46,450 bases of DNA. Source: Kofleriaceae bacterium. Lineage in GTDB: Bacteria > Myxococcota_A > Polyangia > Haliangiales > Haliangiaceae. The stretch lies in contig JANXOP010000311.1 in assembly GCA_025357755.1 (NCBI GenBank), forward strand, positions 1 through 46,450. The letters run 5' to 3'. This document shows positions 28,398 to 36,608 of this stretch, piece by piece. Position 1 is the stretch's first letter. Each line of letters opens with the position of its first letter. The notes beneath the pieces are model-generated. The model ran no database searches. It was given only the letters and a program-made list of their open reading frames with translations, and was not told the DNA's origin. The position numbers were made by a program, and so were the translations under genes.

Positions 28398-28440
28398 GCC
28401 CGTACCCTACCTCGAAACGCGCTACAGTCGCGACAGCTCG

Positions 28441-30033
28441 ATGCTACGCCGCGCACTTTCGATCTCCGCTCTCGCCGCGTGCTCGGCACCTGCGGTCACC
28501 GAGCTCACCGACATGACCGATGGAACCCCGGTCGCAGCGATCGCAGCCGTCGGTCAGCCGCGGACATTCCGGCCGATGGCGACCCCGGCACCCGGCACGA
28601 GCTCGCCAGGGCTTGCAACTCAGCTCACCGACGGCAGCATCTTGGTCTCTGATACGAACAGCCAGACCAGTGGTCACTGGTGGCGGATCGTGCCGGACCA
28701 ATTCGGTAGCTACGAGAACGGCACGTGGGTCGGCGTCGCCGATTCGCCTGCGTACGCACCGTTGTACTTCGGCTCTGCCGTCTTGCCGGATGGTCGGTTC
28801 ATCGCCGAAGGTGGCGAATATCTCGGTGGCCAGATGGCCTTCACGAAGAAGGGTGCGATCTACGATCCGGTCGCGAACACGTGGACGTCCGTCTCCCCGC
28901 CGACCTCGTTCCACGAGATCGGTGATGCGTCGAGCGTCGTGCTGACAGATGGTCGCTTCATGTTGACCGATTGCTGCTCGGTCAAGGAGATGGCGATCCT
29001 CGATCCGGTCACGCTCACGTGGACCGAGAGCGTCGGTACCGGCAAGGCCGACATCCACGATGAAGAGAGCTGGGCCATGCTTCCGGACGGGCGCATCCTC
29101 ACCGCCGACGCGAACGCACCAGCCGGCGATCTCTTGCATAGCGAGATCTACGATCCGGTGACCCAGGTATGGAGCTCGGCGGGCCAGCTGCCGGTCAAGC
29201 TCGCCGATACGATCGGTGGCGGTGTGATGGACTCGCACGAGATCGGCCCCGAGATGCTGCGCCCCGATGGCACCGTCGTCGCGATCGGCGCCACCAAGCA
29301 CAACGCGGTCTACGACATCGCGAGCGCCACGTGGTCGGCGCTGCCCGATACCCCGGGCGGCGATTTCGGCGCGCCCGATGCGCCTGGCGTGGTGATGCCG
29401 AATGGCGACATCATGTTCGCGGTCAACCCGATTCCTGCCGAAGGTGCCGCGCGCACGAGCGGCGACGTGTTCAACGCCCCGGTTACCTTCATCGAGCTCA
29501 CCGGCTCGACGTTCACCGTGCTCGCGGATCAGCCAGCGCAAGCGCAGGGTGACTCGGCGTACTTCCTCGATTTCTTGATGCTCCCGACCGGTGAGGTACT
29601 CGTCACCGACTCGCAACAGACGCCGCTCATCTACACGCCGAACCCGGGCGTGATCGAGAGCTCGCGCCCGGTCATCCTCCAGGCGCCGCGCTTGATCACC
29701 ACGAACCCCGAGCCGCAGACCGATCTGCCGACGCTGTTTCGCGGTCGCGATTACGCCCTCCCCGTCCTCCGGATGAACGGCATCAACTTCGGCGCGTATT
29801 ACGGTGACGATGCGCAGATGTCGACGAACTTCCCGCTCGTCCGCGTCACGAACCGCGCGACCAGCCACGTCGCTTACTTCCGGACCTTCGGCCACTCGAA
29901 TCGCTCGATCGCGCCGGACAATGTCGGTACGACGAGCTTCTCGGTGCCGGCCACCGCCGAGCCCGGGCTCTCGGATTTCGAGGTCATCGCGAACGGCATC
30001 GCGTCGCTGCCGATCACGGTCAACGTCAAGTAA
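28441..30033 (+). CDS. Kelch/galactose-oxidase-like lipoprotein
   Basis: A 530-residue lipoprotein (MLRRALSISALAACSAP, lipobox LAAC). Repeated kelch-type blades are visible, with DGRF/DGRI turns: VLPDGRFIAEGGEY, VLTDGRFMLTD, MLPDGRILTADANAPAGDL, MLRPDGTVVAIGATKHNAVYD, VMPNGDIMFAVNP. The C-terminal part (GAYYGDDAQMSTNFPLVRVTN ... PATAEPGLSDFEVIANGI) matches the immunoglobulin-like domain that follows the propeller in galactose oxidase-like proteins. I do not see the Tyr/Cys copper site, so a binding role is as likely as an oxidase one. The start is ATG 28441, chosen for the signal peptide; the in-frame ATG at 28396 would add an unlikely leader. The intergenic gap to the divergent lipoprotein is under 50 bases. 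Confidence 0.82.
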   Translation: MLRRALSISALAACSAPAVTELTDMTDGTPVAAIAAVGQPRTFRPMATPAPGTSSPGLATQLTDGSILVSDTNSQTSGHWWRIVPDQFGSYENGTWVGVADSPAYAPLYFGSAVLPDGRFIAEGGEYLGGQMAFTKKGAIYDPVANTWTSVSPPTSFHEIGDASSVVLTDGRFMLTDCCSVKEMAILDPVTLTWTESVGTGKADIHDEESWAMLPDGRILTADANAPAGDLLHSEIYDPVTQVWSSAGQLPVKLADTIGGGVMDSHEIGPEMLRPDGTVVAIGATKHNAVYDIASATWSALPDTPGGDFGAPDAPGVVMPNGDIMFAVNPIPAEGAARTSGDVFNAPVTFIELTGSTFTVLADQPAQAQGDSAYFLDFLMLPTGEVLVTDSQQTPLIYTPNPGVIESSRPVILQAPRLITTNPEPQTDLPTLFRGRDYALPVLRMNGINFGAYYGDDAQMSTNFPLVRVTNRATSHVAYFRTFGHSNRSIAPDNVGTTSFSVPATAEPGLSDFEVIANGIASLPITVNVK

Positions 30034-30051
30034 CTATGCCAAGCTGAGAAG

Positions 30052-30999
30052 GTGGCGGCGAACCCCTTTCTGGCTGCGAAGCAGAAGCCGCTGGTCGTCG
30101 GTCACCGCGGTGTGCCGCATCTCCACCAGGAGAACTCGCTCGCCGGATTTCGCCGCGCGGTCGCGCTCGGGATCCCCGCGATCGAGCTCGATGTCCGGCT
30201 CACTCGCGATGGCGTGGCCGTCGTCTTCCACGATCCGACGTTGCTGCGTCTGACGGGCAAGCCGCGTCCAGTCAGCGACCTCACGTGGGACGAGCTCTCG
30301 AAGCTTCGCCTCCGCCGCGACGTCCGCATGGGCCTCGATGCGAACGGCGACCCGCTCGACCTGCACTACGACCGCGAAGAGCCGATTCCGCTGTTCGCCG
30401 AGGTCCTCGACGAGATCGCAGGCTCGGCCGCGATCAACGTCGAGCTCAAGCTCGACCTCGAGCGCTGGTGGCCGACCGCGGTCGGCTCGGTCGCGGCGAA
30501 GTTGATCGCGGAGGCCAAGGCCGAGGATCGAGTGATCGTCACCTCGTTCGATCTCCGCAAGCTGCGTGAAGCACAGCGCACGCATCCCGGCCTCGCACTC
30601 GGGTTCTGCTTCGACGACACGATGCTCAACTTCGCCAGCGGTATCCTCGAGCGCTTGCCTGCGATCCACGCCCGCCTCGGCGTGCACGAGCGCCATCCGA
30701 ACGAGCGCGCCCGCCGCGTGCTCAATCGGATCCTCGATTCGCACATGATCACGCGGCTCGTCGAGTCTCGCGTGATCGGGGCCGATCACACGCTCGTCGG
30801 CGAGGATACCGTCGCCACTCTCCACAAGCGCGGCGTCGCGATCGGCACGCACACCCTGTTCCCACTCGGCACCACCGCCGGCACCAAGCCCCTCGCCCCG
30901 AGCGCCTCGACCGAGCGCGAAGTCGAACGGCTCGTCGGGCTCGGCGTCGACTGGATCGAGAGCGACGATCCCGAGCGCTTGTTGAAGCTCGTCGGCTAA
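30052..30999 (+). CDS. Glycerophosphodiester phosphodiesterase
   Basis: A 315-residue member of the GDPD (TIM-barrel) family. It has VVGHRGVPHLHQENSLAGF (the HRG motif and the conserved E-N), IPAIELDVRLTRDGVAVVFHDPTL (the E-x-D and HD motifs), INVELKLD (the later catalytic E and K), and a C-terminal GVDWIESDDPERLLK. The family cleaves glycerophosphodiesters to glycerol-3-phosphate and an alcohol. No signal peptide is visible, so it acts in the cytoplasm. The start is a GTG at 30052, 18 bases after the kelch gene, so it may be co-transcribed. The last three bases overlap the stop of the convergent lipoprotein. Confidence 0.93.
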   Translation: MAANPFLAAKQKPLVVGHRGVPHLHQENSLAGFRRAVALGIPAIELDVRLTRDGVAVVFHDPTLLRLTGKPRPVSDLTWDELSKLRLRRDVRMGLDANGDPLDLHYDREEPIPLFAEVLDEIAGSAAINVELKLDLERWWPTAVGSVAAKLIAEAKAEDRVIVTSFDLRKLREAQRTHPGLALGFCFDDTMLNFASGILERLPAIHARLGVHERHPNERARRVLNRILDSHMITRLVESRVIGADHTLVGEDTVATLHKRGVAIGTHTLFPLGTTAGTKPLAPSASTEREVERLVGLGVDWIESDDPERLLKLVG

Positions 31000-31718
31000 G
31001 GAGTGCGGGTTTCGGTGATCAATCGGATCGTGTCCAGCGAGGTTGGGCCCCAGCCCTTGATCATCACCACCGTCGGCGAGCTCTGCGATTCGATCACGCC
31101 GGCCTCCCACCGGCTCGACGTCAAGGCTTCGTACTCCGAGTCCGCCCACTTCTTGTCGGACGTCTCGGTGGAAAACCAGATCACCGACGTGCCTGGCGAC
31201 AGCGTCGCGTTGCCCGCGATCTGCGTCTTGTAGACCTTCCCGGGCGGATCGGTCGGCTCGCCGCGCCACGTGAACCACTTCTTCTCGAACTCGAACACCG
31301 GCAGCGCGCGGTAGAGCTTGCCCGGCTGGATGTTGCTGACCGAGAACCACACGCCCTCGCGCAAGCAGTGATCGTGCGCCGCATCGCAATCGACGCCGAC
31401 CCCCATGAACACCGGTCCTCCGGGACCGTGGATCCGTCCGTCGTCGGCACGCGCGGCCTTGCTGCCATCGCCGCCCATCACGTGGCCGCCGTTCTTGATC
31501 GGTACGTTGTTGATCGTCGGCGTCGCGTTCGAGCCCACGTTGTGGTTCGAGCCGCTGCCGGTCTCGGGATCCTTGAGCTTGGTCACCGAGTGCCCCGTCG
31601 CGTGAGGGGCTGCGGAACCGGATCCGGATCCGGTTGCCACCGGCTCTTCTTTCTTGCGCAGCTTGTCGCAGCCGCTCGCAAGTGTGGCGACGGTGATCCA
31701 CATCGCTAGCTTCTTCAT
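30996..31718 (-). CDS. Lipoprotein directly downstream of a tRNA gene
   Basis: A 240-residue protein with the lipoprotein signal MKKLAMWITVATLASGCDK (lipobox ASGC). A Gly/Ser/Asn-rich spacer comes next, then a domain containing VFMGVGVDCDAAHDHCLREG and KLYRALPVFEFEKKWFTWRG; a disulfide between C-DAAHDH-C is possible. I recognise no family. The ATG at 31716-31718 lies only seven bases after the 3' end of tRNA-Arg, and no normal leader or ribosome site fits between them. A GTG at 31724 is in frame. Confidence 0.75.
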   Translation of the reverse strand: MKKLAMWITVATLASGCDKLRKKEEPVATGSGSGSAAPHATGHSVTKLKDPETGSGSNHNVGSNATPTINNVPIKNGGHVMGGDGSKAARADDGRIHGPGGPVFMGVGVDCDAAHDHCLREGVWFSVSNIQPGKLYRALPVFEFEKKWFTWRGEPTDPPGKVYKTQIAGNATLSPGTSVIWFSTETSDKKWADSEYEALTSSRWEAGVIESQSSPTVVMIKGWGPTSLDTIRLITETRTP

Positions 31719-31725
31719 TCTCACG

Positions 31726-31799
31726 TGATCGCTACAGGAATCGAACCTGTGACCTACGCTTTAGGAAAGCGTCGCTCTATCCAACTGAGCTAAGCGACC
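31726..31799 (-). tRNA. tRNA-Arg (anticodon CCT)
   Basis: The reverse strand folds as a standard cloverleaf. The acceptor stem is GGTCGCT/AGCGATC with one G-U pair and discriminator A. The D arm contains AGCTCAGTTGGATAGAGC. The anticodon stem ACGCT/AGCGT has loop TTCCTAA, so the anticodon is CCT (reads AGG). The T arm is CACAGGTTCGATTCCTGT. CCA is not encoded. It sits 12 bases after the tpm stop and 7 before the lipoprotein ATG. Confidence 0.95.
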
Positions 31800-31811
31800 G
31801 GGGGCGCTACT

Positions 31812-32444
31812 CTAGCAGACCTGCACCGAGTAGCAGCGTTCGGTCGCCGGGACGCCATTCTCCGCGATCCGGCCACCGGTGTTCGCCTGCTCGGAAACGA
31901 GCTCGACCGCCGGGAAGTATCCGCGGACCTCGGCATCGCCGACCGCGTGGGGTGGCGCCTGCCACGCACCCTCGGCGTAGTCGATCGAGATGACGAGGCC
32001 CCAGGTCGCGGGTGGTACGAGTGTTTTGAGCTTCGCGATATATGCCGGGCGCACGTCCGGAGGAAGCGCGATCAAGGCCGCCCGATCGTAGATCGCATCG
32101 ACGTGGCCGACGAGCTCGGGCGTGAGCGCGAACCAGTCGCCCGCGATCAACGTGATCTCCTGCGCCTTGTAGATCGCGTAGTCACCGAGCCGCTCGACCG
32201 TCGGGGTGAGCGCGTGCTCGGCGAAGAACTGCACGATCGCATCCTCGACGAGCTCGACACCAACCACCGCGTGACCGTTCGCGGCGAGGAACGCGAGGTC
32301 CTCGCTCTTACCGCACAGGGGGACGAGTACGCGGAATCGACCGTCGAGCCGCGTCAGGTACTGCTCGAGCAATGCATTCGGGCGACCTTCGTGAAAGCCG
32401 ATCTTGTGCTCGGCCCAGCGGGCCCTCCAGAATGCAGGTTCCAT
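31812..32444 (-). CDS. tpm: Thiopurine S-methyltransferase-like protein
   Basis: A 210-residue AdoMet-dependent methyltransferase of the TPMT type. The N-terminus EPAFWRARWAEHKIGFHEGRPN and the segment VLVPLCGKSEDLAFLA are family signatures. VVGVELVEDAIVQFF and ITLIAGDWFALTP complete the AdoMet pocket, and YDRAALIALPPDVRPAYIAKL is the usual helix. Bacterial relatives methylate thiopurines or selenium/tellurium compounds; the native substrate here is unknown. The ATG at 32442-32444 shares the palindrome CATG with the start of the divergent globin gene. Confidence 0.9.
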   Translation of the reverse strand: MEPAFWRARWAEHKIGFHEGRPNALLEQYLTRLDGRFRVLVPLCGKSEDLAFLAANGHAVVGVELVEDAIVQFFAEHALTPTVERLGDYAIYKAQEITLIAGDWFALTPELVGHVDAIYDRAALIALPPDVRPAYIAKLKTLVPPATWGLVISIDYAEGAWQAPPHAVGDAEVRGYFPAVELVSEQANTGGRIAENGVPATERCYSVQVC

Positions 32445-32847
32445 GGTTGGCGAAGCTACCGTGACTCCGTTCCAGCTGGTCGGCGGCGCCGAGAAGATTC
32501 GCGCGCTCGTCGAGCGGTTCTACGAGGTGATGTTCGAGACCGAACGGGCGCTCACGAACCTCCATCGTACGGCGCCGGATGGTCGCGTCGATCCCGGATC
32601 GCGCCAGCGGTTCGCGCTGTTCGTGATGGGCTGGCTGGGCGGTCCCCAGGACTACACGGAGCAACACGGGCACCCTCGCCTGCGCATGCGCCACGGTCGC
32701 GTAGCGGTCGATATCGCGATGCGTGATGCGTGGTTGCGCTGCATGCAAACCGCGATGAACGACCTCCAGATCGCGGGTCCTGTCCGATCCTATTTGGACG
32801 GTCGGTTCGCCGAGGTCGCTGATTTCATGCGCAATACCGCCACCTGA
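32443..32847 (+). CDS. Group II truncated haemoglobin (GlbO-like)
   Basis: A 134-residue globin. Its motifs fit the group II class: TPFQLVGGAEKIRALVERFYEVM (Phe-Tyr at helix B), FVMGWLGGPQDYTEQHGHPRLRMRH (the last His as the proximal haem ligand) and DAWLRCMQTAM (Trp at G8). These proteins bind O2 or NO in the cytoplasm and are linked to oxygen handling. The start is ATG 32443, overlapping the tpm start; GTG 32461 (VTPFQL) is an alternative that would avoid this. The kinase gene follows after 54 bases. Confidence 0.9.
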   Translation: MVGEATVTPFQLVGGAEKIRALVERFYEVMFETERALTNLHRTAPDGRVDPGSRQRFALFVMGWLGGPQDYTEQHGHPRLRMRHGRVAVDIAMRDAWLRCMQTAMNDLQIAGPVRSYLDGRFAEVADFMRNTAT

Positions 32848-32901
32848 ATGGCGGGTTTTGGCTAGGTACACCTGTAATCCCTGACGTAAGCTAACCAACA
32901 G

Positions 32902-34152
32902 ATGGAGACGGTTGGTGGCCGGTACGCGCTCGACGGTCGCCTCGGCGAGGGAGGAATGGGCCAGGTCTATCGGGCCCGCCATCTCCAGCTCGGCAAGGCG
33001 TACGCACTCAAGATCATCGCACCGACGTTCGCGAGCGACCAGGTTGCACGCCAGCGCTTCAACCAGGAAGCCAAGCTCGCGAGCGAGATCAGCCACCCGA
33101 ACATCGTCTCGGTCGTCGACTTCGGCGAGGACGAACAATTCGGCGCGTTCATGGTGATGGAGCTGGTCGAGGGCAACTCGTTGCTCAACGATGGGCCGCT
33201 GCCGATGGCGCCGAAGCGCGCGCTCGACGTGCTCGCGCAGGTCGCGGATGCGCTCGATTGCATCCACAAGCGCGGCATCATTCACGGCGACGTCAAGGCG
33301 GACAACATCATGCTGGTCTCGGAGTCCGAGACGACCGCGCAAGCGCACCGCCGCCGCGTCGTGCGGCTGCTCGATTTCGGGCTCGCGCGTGGCGACGGGC
33401 ACGACGAAGAAGAAGCCGGCGTCAGTGGCAGCCCTCACTACCTCGCGCCCGAACGCTGCGCCGGCGGTCCCGCGAGCGTGCAGACCGACATCTACGCGCT
33501 CGGCGTGCTCGGCTACCTGCTCCTGACCGGCGGCTTGCCGTACGAGGGCAGCGTCACCGAGATCATGATGGCGCACATCCACGACACGCCAGACTCGCTC
33601 GCGGGACGGCTCGAGGAGCCGGTCGATCAGGCGCTCGAGCGGCTGATCGCGCGCGCGATGTCGAAGGATCCGGCGGGACGCTACGGCAGTGCGGATGCGT
33701 TCCGTCGCGAGCTCGATGCCGTGATGAACATGCTCGACCTGGGGCGGCGCCGCGCTCGCGGCAGCGGGCTACTCGCCGTCGAGAATCCGCGCGAGGCCGT
33801 GATCAGCGAAGCGTTCGAGAGCTCGCGGCTTGCCCAGGCGCTGGTCTCGATCGACGGAGTGCTCGCCGTCGCGAATACCGCGTTCGCGAAGCTCATCGGT
33901 CATGACAGTGGCAAGAGCATCGACGGTGTACCGATCTCGGATACCGCGCTCAACACGTTCGTGCCCGGACTCATGCGTGCGTTGCGCGCCTGTCACACCG
34001 ACGGGAAACCGCAGGAGCGCCGCGCGAAGGTGTTTCGTGGTGCCGATAAACCGCCGCTCGAGCTCGTGATCTGGATGACCCCGTTATCGGTGCCGGGGTA
34101 CGAGCTTCACTTGATCGTACGCGTCGACGAGCTCGTCGAATCACGCCGGTAG
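32902..34152 (+). CDS. Soluble Ser/Thr protein kinase with C-terminal PAS-like domain
   Basis: A 416-residue kinase. Kinase motifs: GRLGEGGMGQVYRARH (Gly loop), AYALKII (Lys), HGDVKADNIML (catalytic loop at residues 128-137), VRLLDFGLARGD and SPHYLAPERC. Asp130 and Asn135 are kept, but the Arg of HRD is Gly, so it is a non-RD kinase that may not need activation-loop phosphorylation. From about residue 290 a PAS-like fold follows (AQALVSIDGVLAVANTAFAKLIGHD). No transmembrane helix is present. The PAS part may sense a small molecule or redox state, and the neighbouring globin is suggestive. The ATG at 32902 is clear. Confidence 0.88.
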   Translation: METVGGRYALDGRLGEGGMGQVYRARHLQLGKAYALKIIAPTFASDQVARQRFNQEAKLASEISHPNIVSVVDFGEDEQFGAFMVMELVEGNSLLNDGPLPMAPKRALDVLAQVADALDCIHKRGIIHGDVKADNIMLVSESETTAQAHRRRVVRLLDFGLARGDGHDEEEAGVSGSPHYLAPERCAGGPASVQTDIYALGVLGYLLLTGGLPYEGSVTEIMMAHIHDTPDSLAGRLEEPVDQALERLIARAMSKDPAGRYGSADAFRRELDAVMNMLDLGRRRARGSGLLAVENPREAVISEAFESSRLAQALVSIDGVLAVANTAFAKLIGHDSGKSIDGVPISDTALNTFVPGLMRALRACHTDGKPQERRAKVFRGADKPPLELVIWMTPLSVPGYELHLIVRVDELVESRR

Positions 34153-34214
34153 GCTACCTGAACCTGCCCGGTCGCCGGGTAGCGGGTCCCGCCTTCGCCA
34201 GGCAGAATGCTCGG

Positions 34215-36212
34215 ATGCCAACGCCCAACCGCGAGACGTTGATCCACAGCCTCTACGAGGCGGCCGAGCTCGAGCACAACCTGATGTGCACGTACCTGTA
34301 CGCGGCGTTCAGCTTGCGTCAGGGCACGGCGGAGGGATTGTCGGCGACCGAGGCCGATGCGACGGTGCGGTGGCGCAAGGCGATCATCGACATCGCGATC
34401 GAAGAGATGGCTCACCTCGCCGCGATCTGGAACATCACGAGTGCGCTCGGTGGCACCCCGCGGTTCGGGCGGTTCAACTTCCCGCTCGATGTCGGGCTGC
34501 TGCCGGCGTCGATCACGGTGAAGCTCGCGCCGTTCACCGAGGCCGTCGTCCAGCACTTCGTACACCTCGAGCGGCCGATGGCCTCCGACGAACCGGAAGG
34601 TCCAGGCTTCGCCGCCGAGGCCGCCTTCCATCGCGGCACCGATCGCGTCCGGATCACGCCGATGCCGATCGACTACGAGACAGTCGGCGTGTTCTACGCG
34701 GAGCTCCAGAAGATGCTGCGCAGCTTCGTCGAGGCGCATGGCGAGGCCGCCGCCTTTTGTGGCGATGCCGCGCTCCAACTCGGGCCGACGGAGCTCGCGC
34801 TCGACGGGGTCAAGCCGGTGGTCTGCCTCGAGACCGCACTCGCCGCGCTGGCCTCGATCATCGAGCAAGGCGAAGGCGCGCCGGGCCACTCCGACCGTTC
34901 GCACTACGTGAGGTTCGTCGCGATCCGCGCCGAGCTCGCGGAGCTCCGCGCCGCGAATGCCGCGTTTCATCCTGCGTTCCCTTCGGCGACGAACCCGGTG
35001 TTGCGCCCACCGCAGCGCACGTCGCGCGTGTGGATCGAGGACGAAGAAGCCGCGAAGACCGTCGATATCGCGAACACCGGCTACGCGCTGATGCTGCGCC
35101 TGCTCGCGTACTCGTACGCCGTCCCGAACACGACTCCCGAGAAGGGCATCGCGGTCGGACTCGGTATCGATCTCATGCGCGCGGTCACGCTGCTCGGCGA
35201 GCGTGCCGCACGGTTGCCCGCGGGGCCATCGAATCCCGAGTGCAATGCGGGTATGTCGTTCACGGCGCTCCGCGATGCCGCTCCTCTGCCCGCCGGTCTC
35301 GCGGCCCGCCGGTTCTTTACCGAGAGATTCGAAGAGCTCGCGACGGCGGCAACGGCGCTCGAACAAACCGACCCGCGCGTGATCCAGGCCGTGCGGCTCC
35401 TCGCTGCCCTCGCGCTGCGCGCGAGGAAGAGCTTCGCCGGTGTGGTCACCTTGCCGCTCGCACCGATCACGCCGGACGCGCCGATCAAGATCGCGCGACC
35501 CGCGCTCGCGCCGCCTGGTTCGATCGAGAAGGCGCCGAACGGTGCGCCGATTCCGCACCCGGTCGATGGCGTCGACGAGATCGAAGCCGAGCACATGACG
35601 CTGCTCTACGACGGCAAGAAGTGCATCCATAGCCGCAAGTGCGTCACGCAAGCGCCCGAGGTGTTCCTCGCGAACGTCAAGGGCCCGTGGATCGTGCCGG
35701 ACGCGATGGACACCGAGCTCCTCGCCGGTATCGCTCACGCCTGTTGCTCGGGTGCGATCGCGTATCGCCGTAAGGATGGCCGGCCCGAGGAGCCGGTGCC
35801 ACCGGTCAATACCGTCGAGCTGCGCGAAGGTGGGCCCTACGCGGTGCGCGCCGAGATCCACCTCGATGGCGAACCACCGAAGTTCTTCCGCGCCACGCTG
35901 TGCCGTTGCGGCGCTTCGAAGAACAAGCCCTTCTGCGATAGCTCGCACCATGCCGTGAGCTTCGCGGCCACGGGCGAGCCGGCGACGATCCAGGATAAGT
36001 CCGCGATGCTCGCGGTGCGCAACGGCCCGCTCGCGATCGATCCGCAGACCGATGGGCCCTACGCGGTGCGCGGCAATCTCGAGATCATGAGCGGCACGGG
36101 TCGCATGGTCGCGCGCGTGCAGTCGGCAAAGCTATGCCGCTGCGGTGGCAGCAACACGAAGCCATTCTGCGACGGCACGCACGCGAAGATCGGCTTTCGG
36201 TCCGACCGCTGA
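34215..36212 (+). CDS. Ferritin-like domain fused to a 4Fe-4S module and two CDGSH iron-sulfur domains
   Basis: A 665-residue protein. Residues about 1-260 are a ferritin-like domain of the kind found in VioB/RebD-type proteins: HSLYEAAELEHNLMCTYLYA and IAIEEMAHLAAIWNITSALG give the E and E-x-x-H pairs expected to bind iron. Residues about 465-520 hold a small iron-sulfur module (CIHSRKC at 470-476, then HACCSGA). Two CDGSH sites follow: CRCGASKNKPFCDSSH (Cys563, 565, 574, His578) and CRCGGSNTKPFCDGTH (Cys641, 643, 652, His656). The second is the canonical CDGSH motif; the first has SSH instead of GTH. The protein is probably cytoplasmic and redox-active. The function is unknown. Confidence 0.85.
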   Translation: MPTPNRETLIHSLYEAAELEHNLMCTYLYAAFSLRQGTAEGLSATEADATVRWRKAIIDIAIEEMAHLAAIWNITSALGGTPRFGRFNFPLDVGLLPASITVKLAPFTEAVVQHFVHLERPMASDEPEGPGFAAEAAFHRGTDRVRITPMPIDYETVGVFYAELQKMLRSFVEAHGEAAAFCGDAALQLGPTELALDGVKPVVCLETALAALASIIEQGEGAPGHSDRSHYVRFVAIRAELAELRAANAAFHPAFPSATNPVLRPPQRTSRVWIEDEEAAKTVDIANTGYALMLRLLAYSYAVPNTTPEKGIAVGLGIDLMRAVTLLGERAARLPAGPSNPECNAGMSFTALRDAAPLPAGLAARRFFTERFEELATAATALEQTDPRVIQAVRLLAALALRARKSFAGVVTLPLAPITPDAPIKIARPALAPPGSIEKAPNGAPIPHPVDGVDEIEAEHMTLLYDGKKCIHSRKCVTQAPEVFLANVKGPWIVPDAMDTELLAGIAHACCSGAIAYRRKDGRPEEPVPPVNTVELREGGPYAVRAEIHLDGEPPKFFRATLCRCGASKNKPFCDSSHHAVSFAATGEPATIQDKSAMLAVRNGPLAIDPQTDGPYAVRGNLEIMSGTGRMVARVQSAKLCRCGGSNTKPFCDGTHAKIGFRSDR

Positions 36213-36215
36213 GTA

Positions 36216-36608
36216 CTACTTCTCGTTCTTCTGGGGCTCGAGATTCTTGAGGCATTCGGCGAGCGGATCGCACGCCGATTCTTCCTTGTTGCAGACCTCG
36301 AGCACGCGAACCTGACGCGACGACATCGAGGAGGTCTTGCACTGCTTGAGGAACTCGGCCTTGTGCTTTGCGACGAGCTCGTCGGGCTTCAGGTCAGCGA
36401 GCTCTTTCGGCGACATCGTCGCCTTCGCATCGGCGACCGCGCACTGCGTGAGCTTCGGCTGGATCGCTTCGCACGCGAGGTCGCGGCGCTTTTCGATCGG
36501 CGAGCGCGAATCTTTGTAGACCGGTAGCGGATCCCCGCTCCCAGGCCCCGGTTCGACGTGCTGGCCACCACCGCAGCCGATCAACAGAGCAAGTGCGAAT
36601 GGCTTCAC
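36216..36608 (-). CDS. Cys-rich lipoprotein (paralogue 1)
   Basis: A 130-residue protein with signal MKPFALALLIGCGGG (lipobox LIGC). The mature part has six Cys, for example DLACEAIQPKLTQCAVADAK, FLKQCKTSS and VCNKEESACDPLAEC, and a Lys/Glu-rich end. It resembles its neighbour (36605-36988) in size, signal and Cys spacing, so the two are probably duplicated. The start is a GTG at 36608 that overlaps the stop of that neighbour (GTGA). Function unknown. Confidence 0.72.
   Translation of the reverse strand: MKPFALALLIGCGGGQHVEPGPGSGDPLPVYKDSRSPIEKRRDLACEAIQPKLTQCAVADAKATMSPKELADLKPDELVAKHKAEFLKQCKTSSMSSRQVRVLEVCNKEESACDPLAECLKNLEPQKNEK

Noticed and set aside
28444..29895. Minus-strand frame of 483 codons opposite the kelch gene
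   Set aside because: No motif is seen. The plus strand has a lipoprotein signal and kelch blades.
32864..32873. Inverted repeat AGGT-AC-ACCT upstream of the kinase-PAS gene
   Set aside because: Too short to support as an operator. No second copy was seen near other promoters.
34153..34214. CCCGG/CCGGG hairpin between the kinase and the Fe-S fusion gene
   Set aside because: No T-run follows on either strand, so it is not called a terminator.
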